Source: DATFQE01 sp963739085 (lineage in GTDB: Bacteria; Actinomycetota; Thermoleophilia; Gaiellales; Gaiellaceae). From it: a stretch of DNA of 64,000 nt. Under the pieces are notes generated by a model that worked only from the letters and a program-made list of their open reading frames with translations, was not told the origin of the DNA and did not search any database. The position numbers were made by a program, and so were the translations under genes. Numbering within the stretch: the first letter of the stretch is position 1; every line of letters begins with the position of its first letter. Location: the NCBI GenBank assembly GCA_963739085.1, contig CAVTZA010000022.1:1-64000 (forward strand), written 5' to 3'. Below are positions 31,930 to 40,785 of the stretch, one piece after another.

Positions 31930-32945
31930 CTCGGCGCGGCGGCGGCCAGGCGAAAGGCGGGCTGTGTGCCCTCGAAGCCCTTGAGCTCGAGCCGTTGCTC
32001 GTCGGCGCTGAGGCCGCGCTCGTCCATCCAGGGCGCGACGCGGCGGAACGCTTCGTCGCTGAGCAGGATCTCGCCGCCGGCCGCGGCCTGCTGGAGGCGC
32101 GCAGCCAGGTTCGTCGCCGCTCCGAGCACGCTGACGTTGGTGTCGTCGACGGCGCGCGAGACGACCGCCGGGCCGACGGCGATGCCGATCCCGACCGGGA
32201 GGTCCATCAGTGCGGCCTTGTCCCTGAGCGCCAGGGCGGCCTCGAGCGCGAGCACCGCGTGATCCATGCGCAAGCCGGCGACGTTGAACGTCGCCATGAC
32301 GGCGTCGCCCGCGAACTTGTCGACGATGCCGCTGCGGCGGCCGACCTCCGACGCCGCCCAGCGGTGCAGCGTGAGCATCCGGTCGGCGAGCTCCTCCGGC
32401 GGGCTCGTCGACGCCATCGGCGTGTAGCCGCGCACGTCCGCGAACATCGAGGTCACCAGCCGTTCGCCGGCGGGCAGCACGATGGGCTCGGCGGCCTCGG
32501 TGTCGGGCTCGTCCACGAAGTCGGGGACGTCCAGGCCGAGGCGCGCGGCCGTGGCACGTGCCTCGTCCCGAATGCGCGCGGCGCCGGCCTTGTGGGCGTC
32601 CCGAATGGAGGACGTGAGCAGCTCGAGCGCCGTTTCCTCGTCCCCGGCCTTCGCGGCCGCCTCTGCGACGAGCGTGCGGGCCTGCCACGCCCAGAGGCAG
32701 AGCTCCGAGCGCTCCAGCCCGGCGAGCGCGCGCGTGAGCGGTTCCCGGGCGCCGACGGGGTCGCCCGAAGCGAGCAGGATCCGGCCTTCCGACAGCGCAA
32801 ACGCCGCCTCCCCTAGATCGGTGGACGCCCCCTTGGCTCGGCGCAGGAGTGCCGAGGCCTCGTCGACGGCGCCGCCGGCGATGAGCGCCTCCACCCCCAT
32901 CGACACGGTCTTCGGGAAGATCAGCACGGGATCGTGCGCCGCCAC
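31926..32945 (-). CDS. Class III nucleotide cyclase, C-terminal part of an AAA-TPR-cyclase protein
   Basis: The first 150 residues are helical TPR-like repeats (DEASALLRRAKGASTDLGEA). Residues about 165-335 are a cyclase domain: TSMFADVRGYT has the first metal Asp, KFAGDAVMATF the second, and NVSVLGAATNLAARLQQAA the adenine/transition-state region, so it looks active. The upstream out-of-frame text EEALELGRR joins smoothly onto residue 1. This shows that the frame was once continuous with the 32971-35172 gene and was split by a one-base loss near 32965. As drawn, a GTG start is used. The stop overlaps the start of the fusion gene (TTGA). Confidence 0.8.
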   Translation of the reverse strand: MAAHDPVLIFPKTVSMGVEALIAGGAVDEASALLRRAKGASTDLGEAAFALSEGRILLASGDPVGAREPLTRALAGLERSELCLWAWQARTLVAEAAAKAGDEETALELLTSSIRDAHKAGAARIRDEARATAARLGLDVPDFVDEPDTEAAEPIVLPAGERLVTSMFADVRGYTPMASTSPPEELADRMLTLHRWAASEVGRRSGIVDKFAGDAVMATFNVAGLRMDHAVLALEAALALRDKAALMDLPVGIGIAVGPAVVSRAVDDTNVSVLGAATNLAARLQQAAAGGEILLSDEAFRRVAPWMDERGLSADEQRLELKGFEGTQPAFRLAAAAPS

Positions 32946-32970
32946 CCGCCGCCCCAGCTCGAGCGCCTCC

Positions 32971-35172
32971 TCACGTCGGCTCGAGCGCGAGAGCGACGCG
33001 CACGCGCGCGGGAGTGTCGTAGACGATGTCCTGGAGGTCGTTGGCCGGAGAAGGCGGCGGCAGCTCGGCCTCGGCTTCCGCCGTCCTTCCGAGCTCGACC
33101 AACGCCTCCGTCGCGGCCAAACGCGCGCGCCACTGGAACTTCGTCGCGCCGAGGTCCTCGTGTCGTGCGGTCGCCTGACGCGCCTGCTCGAGCGCCTCCC
33201 TCGGGGAGCCGAGCTCGATCAGGGCCCAGCTCTTCACGATCTCGCCGCCCGCCGTCGCCCACATGTGGAAGGTCGTGCGCTCGCGCTTCTCCAGCGCCTG
33301 CTCGAGCCCGCCGGCCAGGCTGTGAACGCGGTCCCAGAGCTCGTTGTACACCGCGTTCGACGCGATGATCACGTAGCCCTTGGCCAACGCCTCCTCGAAG
33401 ACGCGGTCGAGCAGGGCAAACTCGTGCGCTGTCCCGTACCAGCCGATCGCGACGTGCTGGAGCGCCCACACCCGTTCGAAGTCGGCCGAGGCCTGCTCGG
33501 CGATCTCGACCGCGCGCTCCGCAGCAACCCGGCACTCCGCGTACTCGAGCTCGAACGCGTGGATCCCGGCGAGCCGGAGGTACGCGAGCGCGAGGTCGGC
33601 CGAAGGCCCTTCTCGTTCGAGGATCGCTCGGGCCCGCTCGAACTGCTCCATGGCCGCCTCGGACTGGTCGAGCTCCCACTGGCAGCGGCCGAGGTGGTTG
33701 CGCGCTCGTGCGGCCTCGACCTCGAGCCCGAGCTCGTCCAGGTGCCGGACCGCTTCCGCCAGGAGCTGCTCGCCGGCCGCCGGCTCGCCGTTGTACCAGC
33801 GCAGCTTGCCGATCCGAGCCAGGAGCAACGCCCGCTCGCGCTGGTCGGAGACGTGCGGCAGGACGTGCTCGAGCAGCTCGGCGGCCTCCCGGAACGCGAC
33901 CGAGCGCTCGGCTTCCTCCGCCGCCTGGAAGCAGGCGCCGGCGGCCTCGTTCGCGCGTCCCGCGCTGAGGAGATGGCCGGCGACAGCCATCGCGCTGCCG
34001 CCGGTGCTCGCGAGCACGTCGGCGGCGCGGGAGTGGATCGACTGCCGCTTCGGCAGGACGGTGTCGTCGGCGATCGCCTCCTGGGTGAGGGCGTGACGCC
34101 AGCCGTAGCGGCCGTTCGCGCCCGCAACCTCGTCGAGGAGTTGCTGTCCCACGGCGGCCTCGAGTGCGGCGAGGACGGCGGTTTCGTCCGCCTCGGCCAC
34201 GTCGGTGAGCAGCTTGTACTCGAACGAGCGGCCGAGGACGGCCGCCGTCCGCAGCACGTCGACCTCGACAGGGTCGAGCCGCCCGACCCGGAGGAGCACG
34301 GCCTCGCGCACGGTCTCGGGCAGCTGCAGGGAGTCGAGCGGCCCTCGCTGCCAACCGGCGTTCGTGCGCACCAGGTCGCCCCGGTCGAGCGCTTCCCGGA
34401 GCAGCTCCTCGAGCACGAACGGGTTGCCATCGGAGCGGCTGTGGACGAGCGCCGCGAGCTCAGGGCTCACGTCCTCGGCGTCGAGGACGGCCGCGATCAT
34501 CTCGGCCACCTGCGCCGCCGACATCGCATCGACGGCAACGACCTCGGCGAGGCCGGCCCGCTGCCATACCTGCACCATCCGCGTCAACGGGTGGAGCCGG
34601 GTGAGCTCGTCGCTGCGATAGGTCGCGAGCACCATCACACGGCCGCGCGTGAGCCGGCGGGCGACGTAGTCGAGCAGGTGCCGGGTGGAGCTGTCCGCCC
34701 AGTGGACGTCGTCGACGACGATCAGCAGGCCCCGTTCGCGAGCCCACCGCTCGAGCAGCGTGACCACCGCCTCGAACATGCGCAGCTTCGCCTGCTCCGG
34801 ATCTGCGGTCGGGGACGGTTCACTGCCGTTGCCCAGCTGCGGGAACAGCTGCGCGAGCACGGCGGTCGCCGGACCGAGCTCGGTCCGCACACGATCGAGG
34901 TCGCGTTCGCCGAGGTTGTTCCCGATCGCCTCGACGAACGGCAGGTAGGGGAGCGAGAGCTCGATCTCCGAGCAGCTGCCCCACAGTACGGCGCAGCCGA
35001 GCTTTTGCGCCCTCCTCCGCAGCTCGGTCGCGAGGCGCGTCTTCCCGATCCCGGCCTCGCCTGCGAGGAGCACGAAGCGCCCGTCGCCGCGGTTGGCCGA
35101 GAGGAGCGCGTCTTCCAGGCGCGACAGCTCGGCCTGACGGCCGACGAGCACGGGGGAAAGGACGCGCTGCAT
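32971..35172 (-). CDS. AAA ATPase with TPR repeats, N-terminal part of an AAA-TPR-cyclase protein
   Basis: This 733-residue frame has an AAA-type ATPase (VLLAGEAGIGKTRLATEL Walker A, LLIVVDDVHWADSS Walker B, LATYRSDE sensor). A winged-helix-like segment and about 400 residues of TPR-type helices follow, running to the stop. Such ATPase-TPR regions are usually tied to LuxR or cyclase output domains. Here the cyclase follows in the next frame 26 bases later, so the parent protein was about 1085 residues. ATG 35172 is supported by the VLVGRQAELSRLE start of the domain; the open frame extends upstream only by chance. Confidence 0.85.
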   Translation of the reverse strand: MQRVLSPVLVGRQAELSRLEDALLSANRGDGRFVLLAGEAGIGKTRLATELRRRAQKLGCAVLWGSCSEIELSLPYLPFVEAIGNNLGERDLDRVRTELGPATAVLAQLFPQLGNGSEPSPTADPEQAKLRMFEAVVTLLERWARERGLLIVVDDVHWADSSTRHLLDYVARRLTRGRVMVLATYRSDELTRLHPLTRMVQVWQRAGLAEVVAVDAMSAAQVAEMIAAVLDAEDVSPELAALVHSRSDGNPFVLEELLREALDRGDLVRTNAGWQRGPLDSLQLPETVREAVLLRVGRLDPVEVDVLRTAAVLGRSFEYKLLTDVAEADETAVLAALEAAVGQQLLDEVAGANGRYGWRHALTQEAIADDTVLPKRQSIHSRAADVLASTGGSAMAVAGHLLSAGRANEAAGACFQAAEEAERSVAFREAAELLEHVLPHVSDQRERALLLARIGKLRWYNGEPAAGEQLLAEAVRHLDELGLEVEAARARNHLGRCQWELDQSEAAMEQFERARAILEREGPSADLALAYLRLAGIHAFELEYAECRVAAERAVEIAEQASADFERVWALQHVAIGWYGTAHEFALLDRVFEEALAKGYVIIASNAVYNELWDRVHSLAGGLEQALEKRERTTFHMWATAGGEIVKSWALIELGSPREALEQARQATARHEDLGATKFQWRARLAATEALVELGRTAEAEAELPPPSPANDLQDIVYDTPARVRVALALEPT

Positions 35173-35197
35173 CCCCGGATTCTCGCAACGGCACGCA

Positions 35198-35223
35198 GAG
35201 CGCCGGGCAAAGGCCCGGCGCTC
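35198..35223 (-). terminator. Hairpin terminator after the 35238 metalloprotease-like gene
   Basis: An 11-base perfect stem (GAGCGCCGGGC with GCCCGGCGCTC) closes on AAAG. It lies 15 bases past the stop of the gene read leftward and 26 bases before the AAA ATPase start. Confidence 0.75.
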
Positions 35224-35237
35224 CGTGTCTTCGTCAG

Positions 35238-37916
35238 CTAGCCCTTCTTCGCCGCGAGCTCGTAGGTCATGCCGCCGACGATGATCCCGTTGGCGTACGC
35301 CTCGATGCGGATCGCGGGGCTCTTCTCCTTCGCCAGGTCGGCGGCCGTGAACGGCTCGCCGGGCACGAGCTTCATCGTGATCGGGATGGTCTTCCCGGCT
35401 CCGAGCTTCGGCGTGGCTCCGCCGGCGTTCGTGAACTCGAGCTTCCACTTGCGGCTCGTGAGCGTCTTCGGCAGCTTCGGGCTCAGCAGCATCTTGGCCG
35501 AGACCCGCAGGGGGTTCTTGAGCGTGAAGCGCAGCTCCGAGAACGCCTTGATCAGCTCGTCGATCTTGATGAACGCGATCGGCGTCACGTTCCGCTGGCC
35601 GATGTTGTTGTCGTGCGGCACCAGCCGCCACTCCGGGATCGACTCGCCCGCGGTGAGGTTGCTGACGTTGCTCGGGTCGCCGGTCGCGGAGACGACCATG
35701 AACATGCACTGGTGCCCGACCGCGGACGGCTTCCACTTGAACGGGCCGACCATGATCTCGACCGCGTTGTTGCCCGGCACCGCCGGCGCCGACAGCTGAG
35801 GTGTCGCCATCGGCTTCCAGTCGGCCGGGTAGACGAGGCCGGCGGCGGGATCGGCGGAGTACGCCTTCACGATCACGTTGTTCGCCGGCTGCGTGCCGCG
35901 GTTCTTGATCTTCACGTACGCGTAGTTGGTGACCCCGACGACCGGGTCCTCGTGCGTCGTGCCGCCGTCCGCGTGTCGGCGGTTCCAGATCGCGTGGCAG
36001 TCCCAGTGCACGGGCTGGAACTGGTACTCGCCGTGGCGTCCGTCCTCGATGTACACGTCGACGGCCGGCGGCGCTCCTTCCTGGATCACCGGGGTCGGCG
36101 CGCCCGGCGGCTGGAAGAGCCCCTGCTTCTCGAACGCCCAGCGGATGACCTTGCCGTAGGCGCCGCCGACGTGGCCCTCGGTCGTCCAGTCGCCGAGGTC
36201 CGCCGTGAGCAGCGCGTTGGCGTAGCCCGCGACGTTCCCGGGGTTCGTCGCCGGAGTGAGGCTCCCGATCGCGCGCAGGATCAGGTACGCCGTGAACCGG
36301 GCGGCGAACTGGCGGTAGCCCATGCCGTTCGGAAGCGCTGCGTCGCCGCCGATCGAGCGGTAGATCCGGAAGTGCGACGTGGACAGGATCTGCTCCGAGC
36401 TGTAGCCGTTGACGTCGTTGACGCCGCCCCACGCCCAGCCGCCGGCGACGGGGCGGTCGTGCCGGCGTCCGATCGACACCCACGGGAAGGTGAGGAACCG
36501 GTCGGGAGCTGCGCTGCCCGCGTCGTTGAGGATGGCCGCGAAGCTGTCTCCGGCGCTGTGGGAGAAGCCGAAGTTGGGGCCGTGGACGTGCGGATACAGG
36601 ATCCCGTGCCCGCCGAGCTCGTGGAGCACGACGCGCCAGTCGCAGGCGATGCCGATCGGGTGCGCCGTGTCACCGAGGTCGGCGAGCGCGTACGTCGTCT
36701 GCAGGATCCCGATGCCGCCCGGAAGTCCGAGGCAGTGGGCGTTGATCGTCGTCCCCATGCCGCGGTGATCGGTCGGGGTCGGGAACGGCGTCGGCCCGAA
36801 GTACGTCGCCAGCGGGAACCCGAGGCTCTCGACGAGCCGGAAGAAGCGGTCGGAGTGGTAGTACGCGTTGACGGCGGCGAAGCTGTCCGTCCTCGCGTCG
36901 TAGTCGAAGTTGGTGCCGCTCGGCTGCGTCGGTGCGGCGATGACCGGCGTCTCGACGTCCGAGAGGATGACGATGTTGCCGCTCAGCGTCTGGACGTTGT
37001 TGACCGGCGCGATCAGGCCCTGGAGCGTCACGCTGACGCGCTTCGCGTTGAGCGCCGTCGCTGCCGCGCTCGGGGGCGGGCCCGATGGTGAAGTGCTGAT
37101 CGGGTCGCTCGCGAAGACGAGGCCGTTGACCCCGTCGACGAACGGCTGGATGCGAAGGGCCGCCCCGGTCTTGACGTCGATGATCGCCCGCCAGTACAGG
37201 ATCGGGAACTGTGGCGTGCCGAGCTGGAAGTTCACCACCGCCGAGATGTAGTGCTCGCCCTCGACGATCGAGGCCGGCAGCTCGGGGAGCGGCAGCCGCG
37301 GATGGTCGTGCTCGCTGCTCTCGTCCTCGACCGGCGGCTCGCGCTTCGCCGCCTCGTAGCGGTAGACGACGAGCTCGGCATCCTCGACCTTCAAGGAGTC
37401 GAGGTCGTACAGGTCGGAGGTCTTCGTCAGCCCGAGGATCTCCGTGAGCCGCTTTTCGTCGATCTTCTCGTCGAGGCGGTCGACGTCCCTCAGGTCCTCC
37501 TGGAGGTCGGCCTCGCCCTTCGTGGCCGTGACGTCGGGATGGCGCGTGGTGTCGGCGCCGATCACGCGGAAGGGCCCATCCTTCACGTGCACCGACACGC
37601 CGGCCTCCCAGACGGGCAGTCCGTACATCGTCTGGTCGTAGGTCACGGTCGTGGTGTCGAACTGGGTCTTCTCGCCGCGTAAACGGAACTGGCTGCCCGC
37701 GGCGACGGGCGTGGCCTCCCGGGTGAGCTCGAGGTTCGCGACCTCGGCCGGGGCGACCCCGAGGAGCTCGCTGTGCTCCTTCAGGTACTGGTCGGCGGCC
37801 TCGCGGGCGCTCGACGCGTCGCTGACGGCAGGTTCCTCCTGCAGCAGGCCGCGGACGACGCCTTCGTCGTCCACGTTGACGTACGCGCCCGCTTGGGAGT
37901 CGTAATGCTGAGGCAT
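35238..37916 (-). CDS. Large metallopeptidase-like protein (gluzincin type) with HELGGH motif, no signal peptide
   Basis: This 892-residue protein lacks a signal peptide. The N-terminal 250 residues look like FTP/PepSY-type propeptide domains (YDQTMYGLPVWEAGVSVHV). The central domain has VLHELGGHGILYPHVHGPN at about 431-449, in the place where M4/M36 gluzincins carry HExxH. Here an additional residue makes it HExxxH (H432, E433, H437). SAGDSFAAILNDAGS follows, where gluzincins carry their third ligand (E/D). The C-terminal 300 residues are beta-sandwich domains (NYAYVKIKNRGTQPANNVIV). It may be a peptidase exported by a non-Sec route, or inactive. GGAAAGG precedes the ATG. Confidence 0.7.
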   Translation of the reverse strand: MPQHYDSQAGAYVNVDDEGVVRGLLQEEPAVSDASSAREAADQYLKEHSELLGVAPAEVANLELTREATPVAAGSQFRLRGEKTQFDTTTVTYDQTMYGLPVWEAGVSVHVKDGPFRVIGADTTRHPDVTATKGEADLQEDLRDVDRLDEKIDEKRLTEILGLTKTSDLYDLDSLKVEDAELVVYRYEAAKREPPVEDESSEHDHPRLPLPELPASIVEGEHYISAVVNFQLGTPQFPILYWRAIIDVKTGAALRIQPFVDGVNGLVFASDPISTSPSGPPPSAAATALNAKRVSVTLQGLIAPVNNVQTLSGNIVILSDVETPVIAAPTQPSGTNFDYDARTDSFAAVNAYYHSDRFFRLVESLGFPLATYFGPTPFPTPTDHRGMGTTINAHCLGLPGGIGILQTTYALADLGDTAHPIGIACDWRVVLHELGGHGILYPHVHGPNFGFSHSAGDSFAAILNDAGSAAPDRFLTFPWVSIGRRHDRPVAGGWAWGGVNDVNGYSSEQILSTSHFRIYRSIGGDAALPNGMGYRQFAARFTAYLILRAIGSLTPATNPGNVAGYANALLTADLGDWTTEGHVGGAYGKVIRWAFEKQGLFQPPGAPTPVIQEGAPPAVDVYIEDGRHGEYQFQPVHWDCHAIWNRRHADGGTTHEDPVVGVTNYAYVKIKNRGTQPANNVIVKAYSADPAAGLVYPADWKPMATPQLSAPAVPGNNAVEIMVGPFKWKPSAVGHQCMFMVVSATGDPSNVSNLTAGESIPEWRLVPHDNNIGQRNVTPIAFIKIDELIKAFSELRFTLKNPLRVSAKMLLSPKLPKTLTSRKWKLEFTNAGGATPKLGAGKTIPITMKLVPGEPFTAADLAKEKSPAIRIEAYANGIIVGGMTYELAAKKG

Positions 37917-38150
37917 TGCGGCGCCTTTCCTTCGGGGACCGCGACGACAGGGGGCTGAAGATCGCTGCGCCGCAGTAAATGCGGTCCGTTGCTATCGCGT
38001 ATCACTTTGGGCGCCCGATGTCTAGTGACGCGGCTCGTGGGGAGGCCTGCGCGAGCCGGCGTAAGCGTTTTGTGAAACCCGGTCGGGAGCGGCCTACAGG
38101 CTGTGGACCCCGGGTACCTGAACCTCGGACAACGAAGGGGGTTCAGACTG
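37917..38150. other. Divergent intergenic region
   Basis: The gap between the metalloprotease-like gene and the cupredoxin-like gene holds one element, GTAAG-N2-TTTTGTGAA (38061-38075), shared in form with the region before the second cupredoxin-like gene (63388-63402). Otherwise I see no RNA gene or repeat. Confidence 0.35.
38061..38075 (+). promoter_or_regulatory. Element shared by the two cupredoxin-like genes, copy 1
   Basis: GTAAGCGTTTTGTGAA here compares with GTAAGTCTTCTGTAAA at 63388 (12 of 16 bases alike). Both lie 90-98 bases before the start codon. It could be part of a promoter read by the ECF sigma factor at 62722, which is encoded next to the second copy. Confidence 0.3.
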
Positions 38151-39002
38151 ATGCGAAAGCTCTTATTCCTAGTGCTCGTGCCGCTCGCGCTGGCGTTCGC
38201 CAACCCGGCCGTCGCGGCGACGCCGGTCAAGATCACGTCCGGCGGTTTCGAGCCTGCCCAGGTGACCGTGGGGGCGGGCGACGAGGTGACGTGGACGAAC
38301 AACGATCTGGTCAAGCGCCAGCTGGTCGCCGACGGCGGCACCTTCACCTCGCCGTCGATCGGGCCCGGCGAGACGTGGACCTTCACGTTCGCGCGCGCGG
38401 GGACCTTCGGCTACCACGACCAGCTCAAGACCACCCAGAAAGGCATGGTCAACGTTCGCCGCACCGGCGGCCGCGCCGTGACGATCGTGGCGACGCAGCG
38501 CACGGTGACGCTCGGCGGTGGGGTCGAGCTGTCGGGCAACGTCGCCGGTGAGCCCCGCGCCGGCCGGCAGGTCGTCGTCGTCGCCAAGCCGTACCTCGGC
38601 ATCGAGACGAGGACGACGGTGGTCACCGACTTCGACGGCACATGGAGCCTCGTCGTGCGGCCGCGCATTCGTACCGAGTACACGGCCGAGTCGGGCAACA
38701 TCGTGAGCACGCAATCGCCGATCGTCTACGTGCGCCCGGGGGTGCAGCTCCGCGTGCTGAACGCGAGGATCGGCCGCTTCTACACGAAGGTGACGGCGCT
38801 TCGCTCGTACCGGGGCAAGCGCGTGACGATTCAGCGGCTCAGGGGCGGCTCCTGGGTGAAGGTGCGGCGCGTCCGCCTGGGCCGGGGCAGCGCGGCCCGC
38901 TTCACTGCCCAGCTGCCGCGCACGGCGCGCATCCGCGTGCTCGTGCCCTCGGCTCCGGGCTACCTCCAGGGCTTCAGCCGGACCGCCCTGGTCAGGCGCT
39001 AG
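38151..39002 (+). CDS. Secreted cupredoxin-like protein with Ig-like C-terminal domains, copper site lost
   Basis: The 283-residue protein has a signal peptide (LLFLVLVPLALAFANPAVAA). A plastocyanin-like domain follows (VTVGAGDEVTWTNNDLVKRQ, then GTFGYHDQLKTTQKGMV). At the usual Cu ligands, the first His reads Arg (KRQL) and the Cys of YxC reads Asp (YHD). A blue-copper centre is therefore not possible; the fold may bind something else or serve as a scaffold. The remaining 170 residues are beta-sandwich repeats ending with a basic tail. AGGGGG lies 11 bases before the ATG. A paralogue of the same layout starts at 63486. Confidence 0.8.
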   Translation: MRKLLFLVLVPLALAFANPAVAATPVKITSGGFEPAQVTVGAGDEVTWTNNDLVKRQLVADGGTFTSPSIGPGETWTFTFARAGTFGYHDQLKTTQKGMVNVRRTGGRAVTIVATQRTVTLGGGVELSGNVAGEPRAGRQVVVVAKPYLGIETRTTVVTDFDGTWSLVVRPRIRTEYTAESGNIVSTQSPIVYVRPGVQLRVLNARIGRFYTKVTALRSYRGKRVTIQRLRGGSWVKVRRVRLGRGSAARFTAQLPRTARIRVLVPSAPGYLQGFSRTALVRR

Positions 39003-39018
39003 CTCGCTCACTGGCAAT

Positions 39019-39051
39019 CGAGGCGGCCGGGCTTCTCGTCCGGCCGCCTCG
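39019..39051 (+). terminator. Bidirectional hairpin terminator
   Basis: CGAGGCGGCCGG pairs perfectly with CCGGCCGCCTCG over a 9-base loop, between the converging stops at 39002 and 39057. Confidence 0.8.
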
Positions 39052-39056
39052 GTCCA

Positions 39057-40232
39057 TCACCAGGCCCAGGTCAGCGTCACGGAGGCGGCCCAGCCGCCCT
39101 TGTCCGTGCCCGAGAGCGAGCCGCCGACACCCCAGCCGCCCTTCTTCCCCTGCTTCGCGCTCTTCTCGGCCTTTTCGACGACGTCCTTGACGGCGTCCTT
39201 CACGGCGCTGCCGTGCTCCTTCGCCTTGTCGACGCTGAGGCCCTTGGACAGGTCGCCGGCGGCCTTTCCGAAGGTGTCCTGGGCGCCGATCATCAGCTTC
39301 GCCATCTCCTCGATCGTGATGATCTTGCCGAGCGTCCCGATCTGGATGTCCGCCCGCCAGGCGAAGCTGCCGTCCTTCTCCGTCCCGGCGCTCCCCTTGA
39401 CCGTGAGCAGCTCGCCCGCCTTGACCTCCGCCTTCACCTTCGAGTCGGTGACGTCGATGCTCACCTTTCCGCCCGGCAGCTCGAGCGAGCCGCCGCCGCC
39501 CTCGGGACCGGCGCGGCCCGTGATCTTCCCCTTGCCGCCCGGGGCCGCGTAGGTCAGCTCTCCGCCCTCGGCGGAGCCTTCGGCCTCGAGCTTGCCGCCC
39601 TTGCCGAGCGAGAGCTCTCCCGTCGCCTTGCCCGCGATCGACAGGGTGAGCTTCGCGGAGTCGCCGCCCAGCTCGAGCTGGGTCGGGATCCGGCCGAGGT
39701 TCTCCATGATCGCGGCCAGCTCGGAGCGGGCGCCGCTCTTGTCGGTCAGCGACCGATGCTCGAGCAGGCGGACTCCCCGCCGCTTGGCCTCGTCGCGGAG
39801 CAGGGTCTCGACCTCGCCGGGGCTCATGTGATCGCCGACCTTGCCCGCCTTGCCCTCGACCTGGATCGGCAGCCCGCGGGCCCACTTGACCAGCTCGGGG
39901 ACGGCCAGCAGGAAGCCGGCCGACCGGCCGCTCGTGATCTCGGCCGCGGACTTCCCGAACCACTCGACGACGGCGCTGACTGCCTCGCCGTGGCCCGGCG
40001 GGAGCACGACCTGCGAGTAGTCGAATGGGCTCGTGGTGGGGCGCATGCTGAGCGGCGACCCGGGCCGCACGAAGGTCAGCGGCGGCGCATCGTCGCGCTG
40101 CAGCATCCGCGTGACCGCGGTGTTGCCGGCCTGTCGCTGGAGCGCGAGCACGGCCTGGTCGTTGCCCGCCGCGGGCGAAGCGCGCTTGTGGGGCGCCTCG
40201 GAGCGTTCGGCGTCGAGCTCGCGACCGCGCAT
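39057..40232 (-). CDS. Protein with eCIS-cargo-type N-terminus, unknown C-terminal domain
   Basis: The 391-residue protein begins with a disordered segment, then AVLALQRQAGNTAVTRMLQR (residues 27-46). This LQRxAGNxAVxxLLQR signature occurs near the N-terminus of proteins linked to extracellular contractile injection systems (eCIS), often with DUF4157. The rest is a helical domain (about 60-200), then a run of Gly-rich beta strands (GKATGELSLGKGGKLEAEG), a coiled segment and a C-terminal WGVGGSLSGT/WAASVTLTW pair. It has no signal peptide or known enzyme motif. No sheath, tube or baseplate gene lies in the window. ATG 40232 has AGGG 9 bases upstream. Confidence 0.65.
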   Translation of the reverse strand: MRGRELDAERSEAPHKRASPAAGNDQAVLALQRQAGNTAVTRMLQRDDAPPLTFVRPGSPLSMRPTTSPFDYSQVVLPPGHGEAVSAVVEWFGKSAAEITSGRSAGFLLAVPELVKWARGLPIQVEGKAGKVGDHMSPGEVETLLRDEAKRRGVRLLEHRSLTDKSGARSELAAIMENLGRIPTQLELGGDSAKLTLSIAGKATGELSLGKGGKLEAEGSAEGGELTYAAPGGKGKITGRAGPEGGGGSLELPGGKVSIDVTDSKVKAEVKAGELLTVKGSAGTEKDGSFAWRADIQIGTLGKIITIEEMAKLMIGAQDTFGKAAGDLSKGLSVDKAKEHGSAVKDAVKDVVEKAEKSAKQGKKGGWGVGGSLSGTDKGGWAASVTLTWAW

Positions 40233-40353
40233 GCATTCGACCCTAGGCCGGTGGCCATGGGCGTGCAAGGCCGGGGCGTGCGTTCTGGCCGGAGTGGTTG
40301 ACCCGGAATCGGGAACGTGGTTCAGTCACGCCGACCATGGCGAGGGAGGGACG

Positions 40354-40761
40354 ATGAGCACATCCGGAAACACTGGTCCGCTCGGCCAGCCGCGCGGGAT
40401 CGGCTTCGGGATCCTGCTGTACATCATCACGTTCAGCATCTACAGCCTGTACTGGGCCTACAAGACCATGGAGGAGATGAAGCAGCACACGGCCGAGGGC
40501 CTCGGCGGAGTGCTCGGCCTCGTCATCTGGCTCGTCATCAACCCGGTGATGGCGTTCGTGATCCCGTCGGAGATCGGGAAGATGTACAAGAAGGACGGGC
40601 AGGAGCCGCCGTTCACCGGCTGGACGGGACTGTGGCTCTTCCCGGGCGCGGTCCTCGTGATCCCGGCGATCGTGTGGTTCGTCAAGGTGCAGGGGGCGCT
40701 CAACCGCTACTGGGAAGGCAAGGCTCCCGCGGCGGCTCCGACGGCTGCCCCCGCCGCCTGA
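40354..40761 (+). CDS. DUF4234 membrane protein
   Basis: The 135-residue protein has three hydrophobic segments. The DUF4234 opening is PRGIGFGILLYIITFSIYSL, then YWAYKTMEEMKQHT, and the later segment reads IPSEIGKMYKKDG. Family members are small integral membrane proteins of unknown role. The Ala/Pro-rich tail looks disordered. GGAGGGAC lies just upstream of the ATG. The gene converges on DUF2339, whose corrected end lies 25 bases away. Confidence 0.85.
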   Translation: MSTSGNTGPLGQPRGIGFGILLYIITFSIYSLYWAYKTMEEMKQHTAEGLGGVLGLVIWLVINPVMAFVIPSEIGKMYKKDGQEPPFTGWTGLWLFPGAVLVIPAIVWFVKVQGALNRYWEGKAPAAAPTAAPAA

Positions 40762-40785
40762 CCGACTGACGACTCACCGCTTGCG

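Noticed and set aside
32971..36483. 1170-residue single protein on the minus strand
   Set aside because: The first 437 codons are antisense to the metalloprotease-like gene and have no family resemblance; the real start is ATG 35172.
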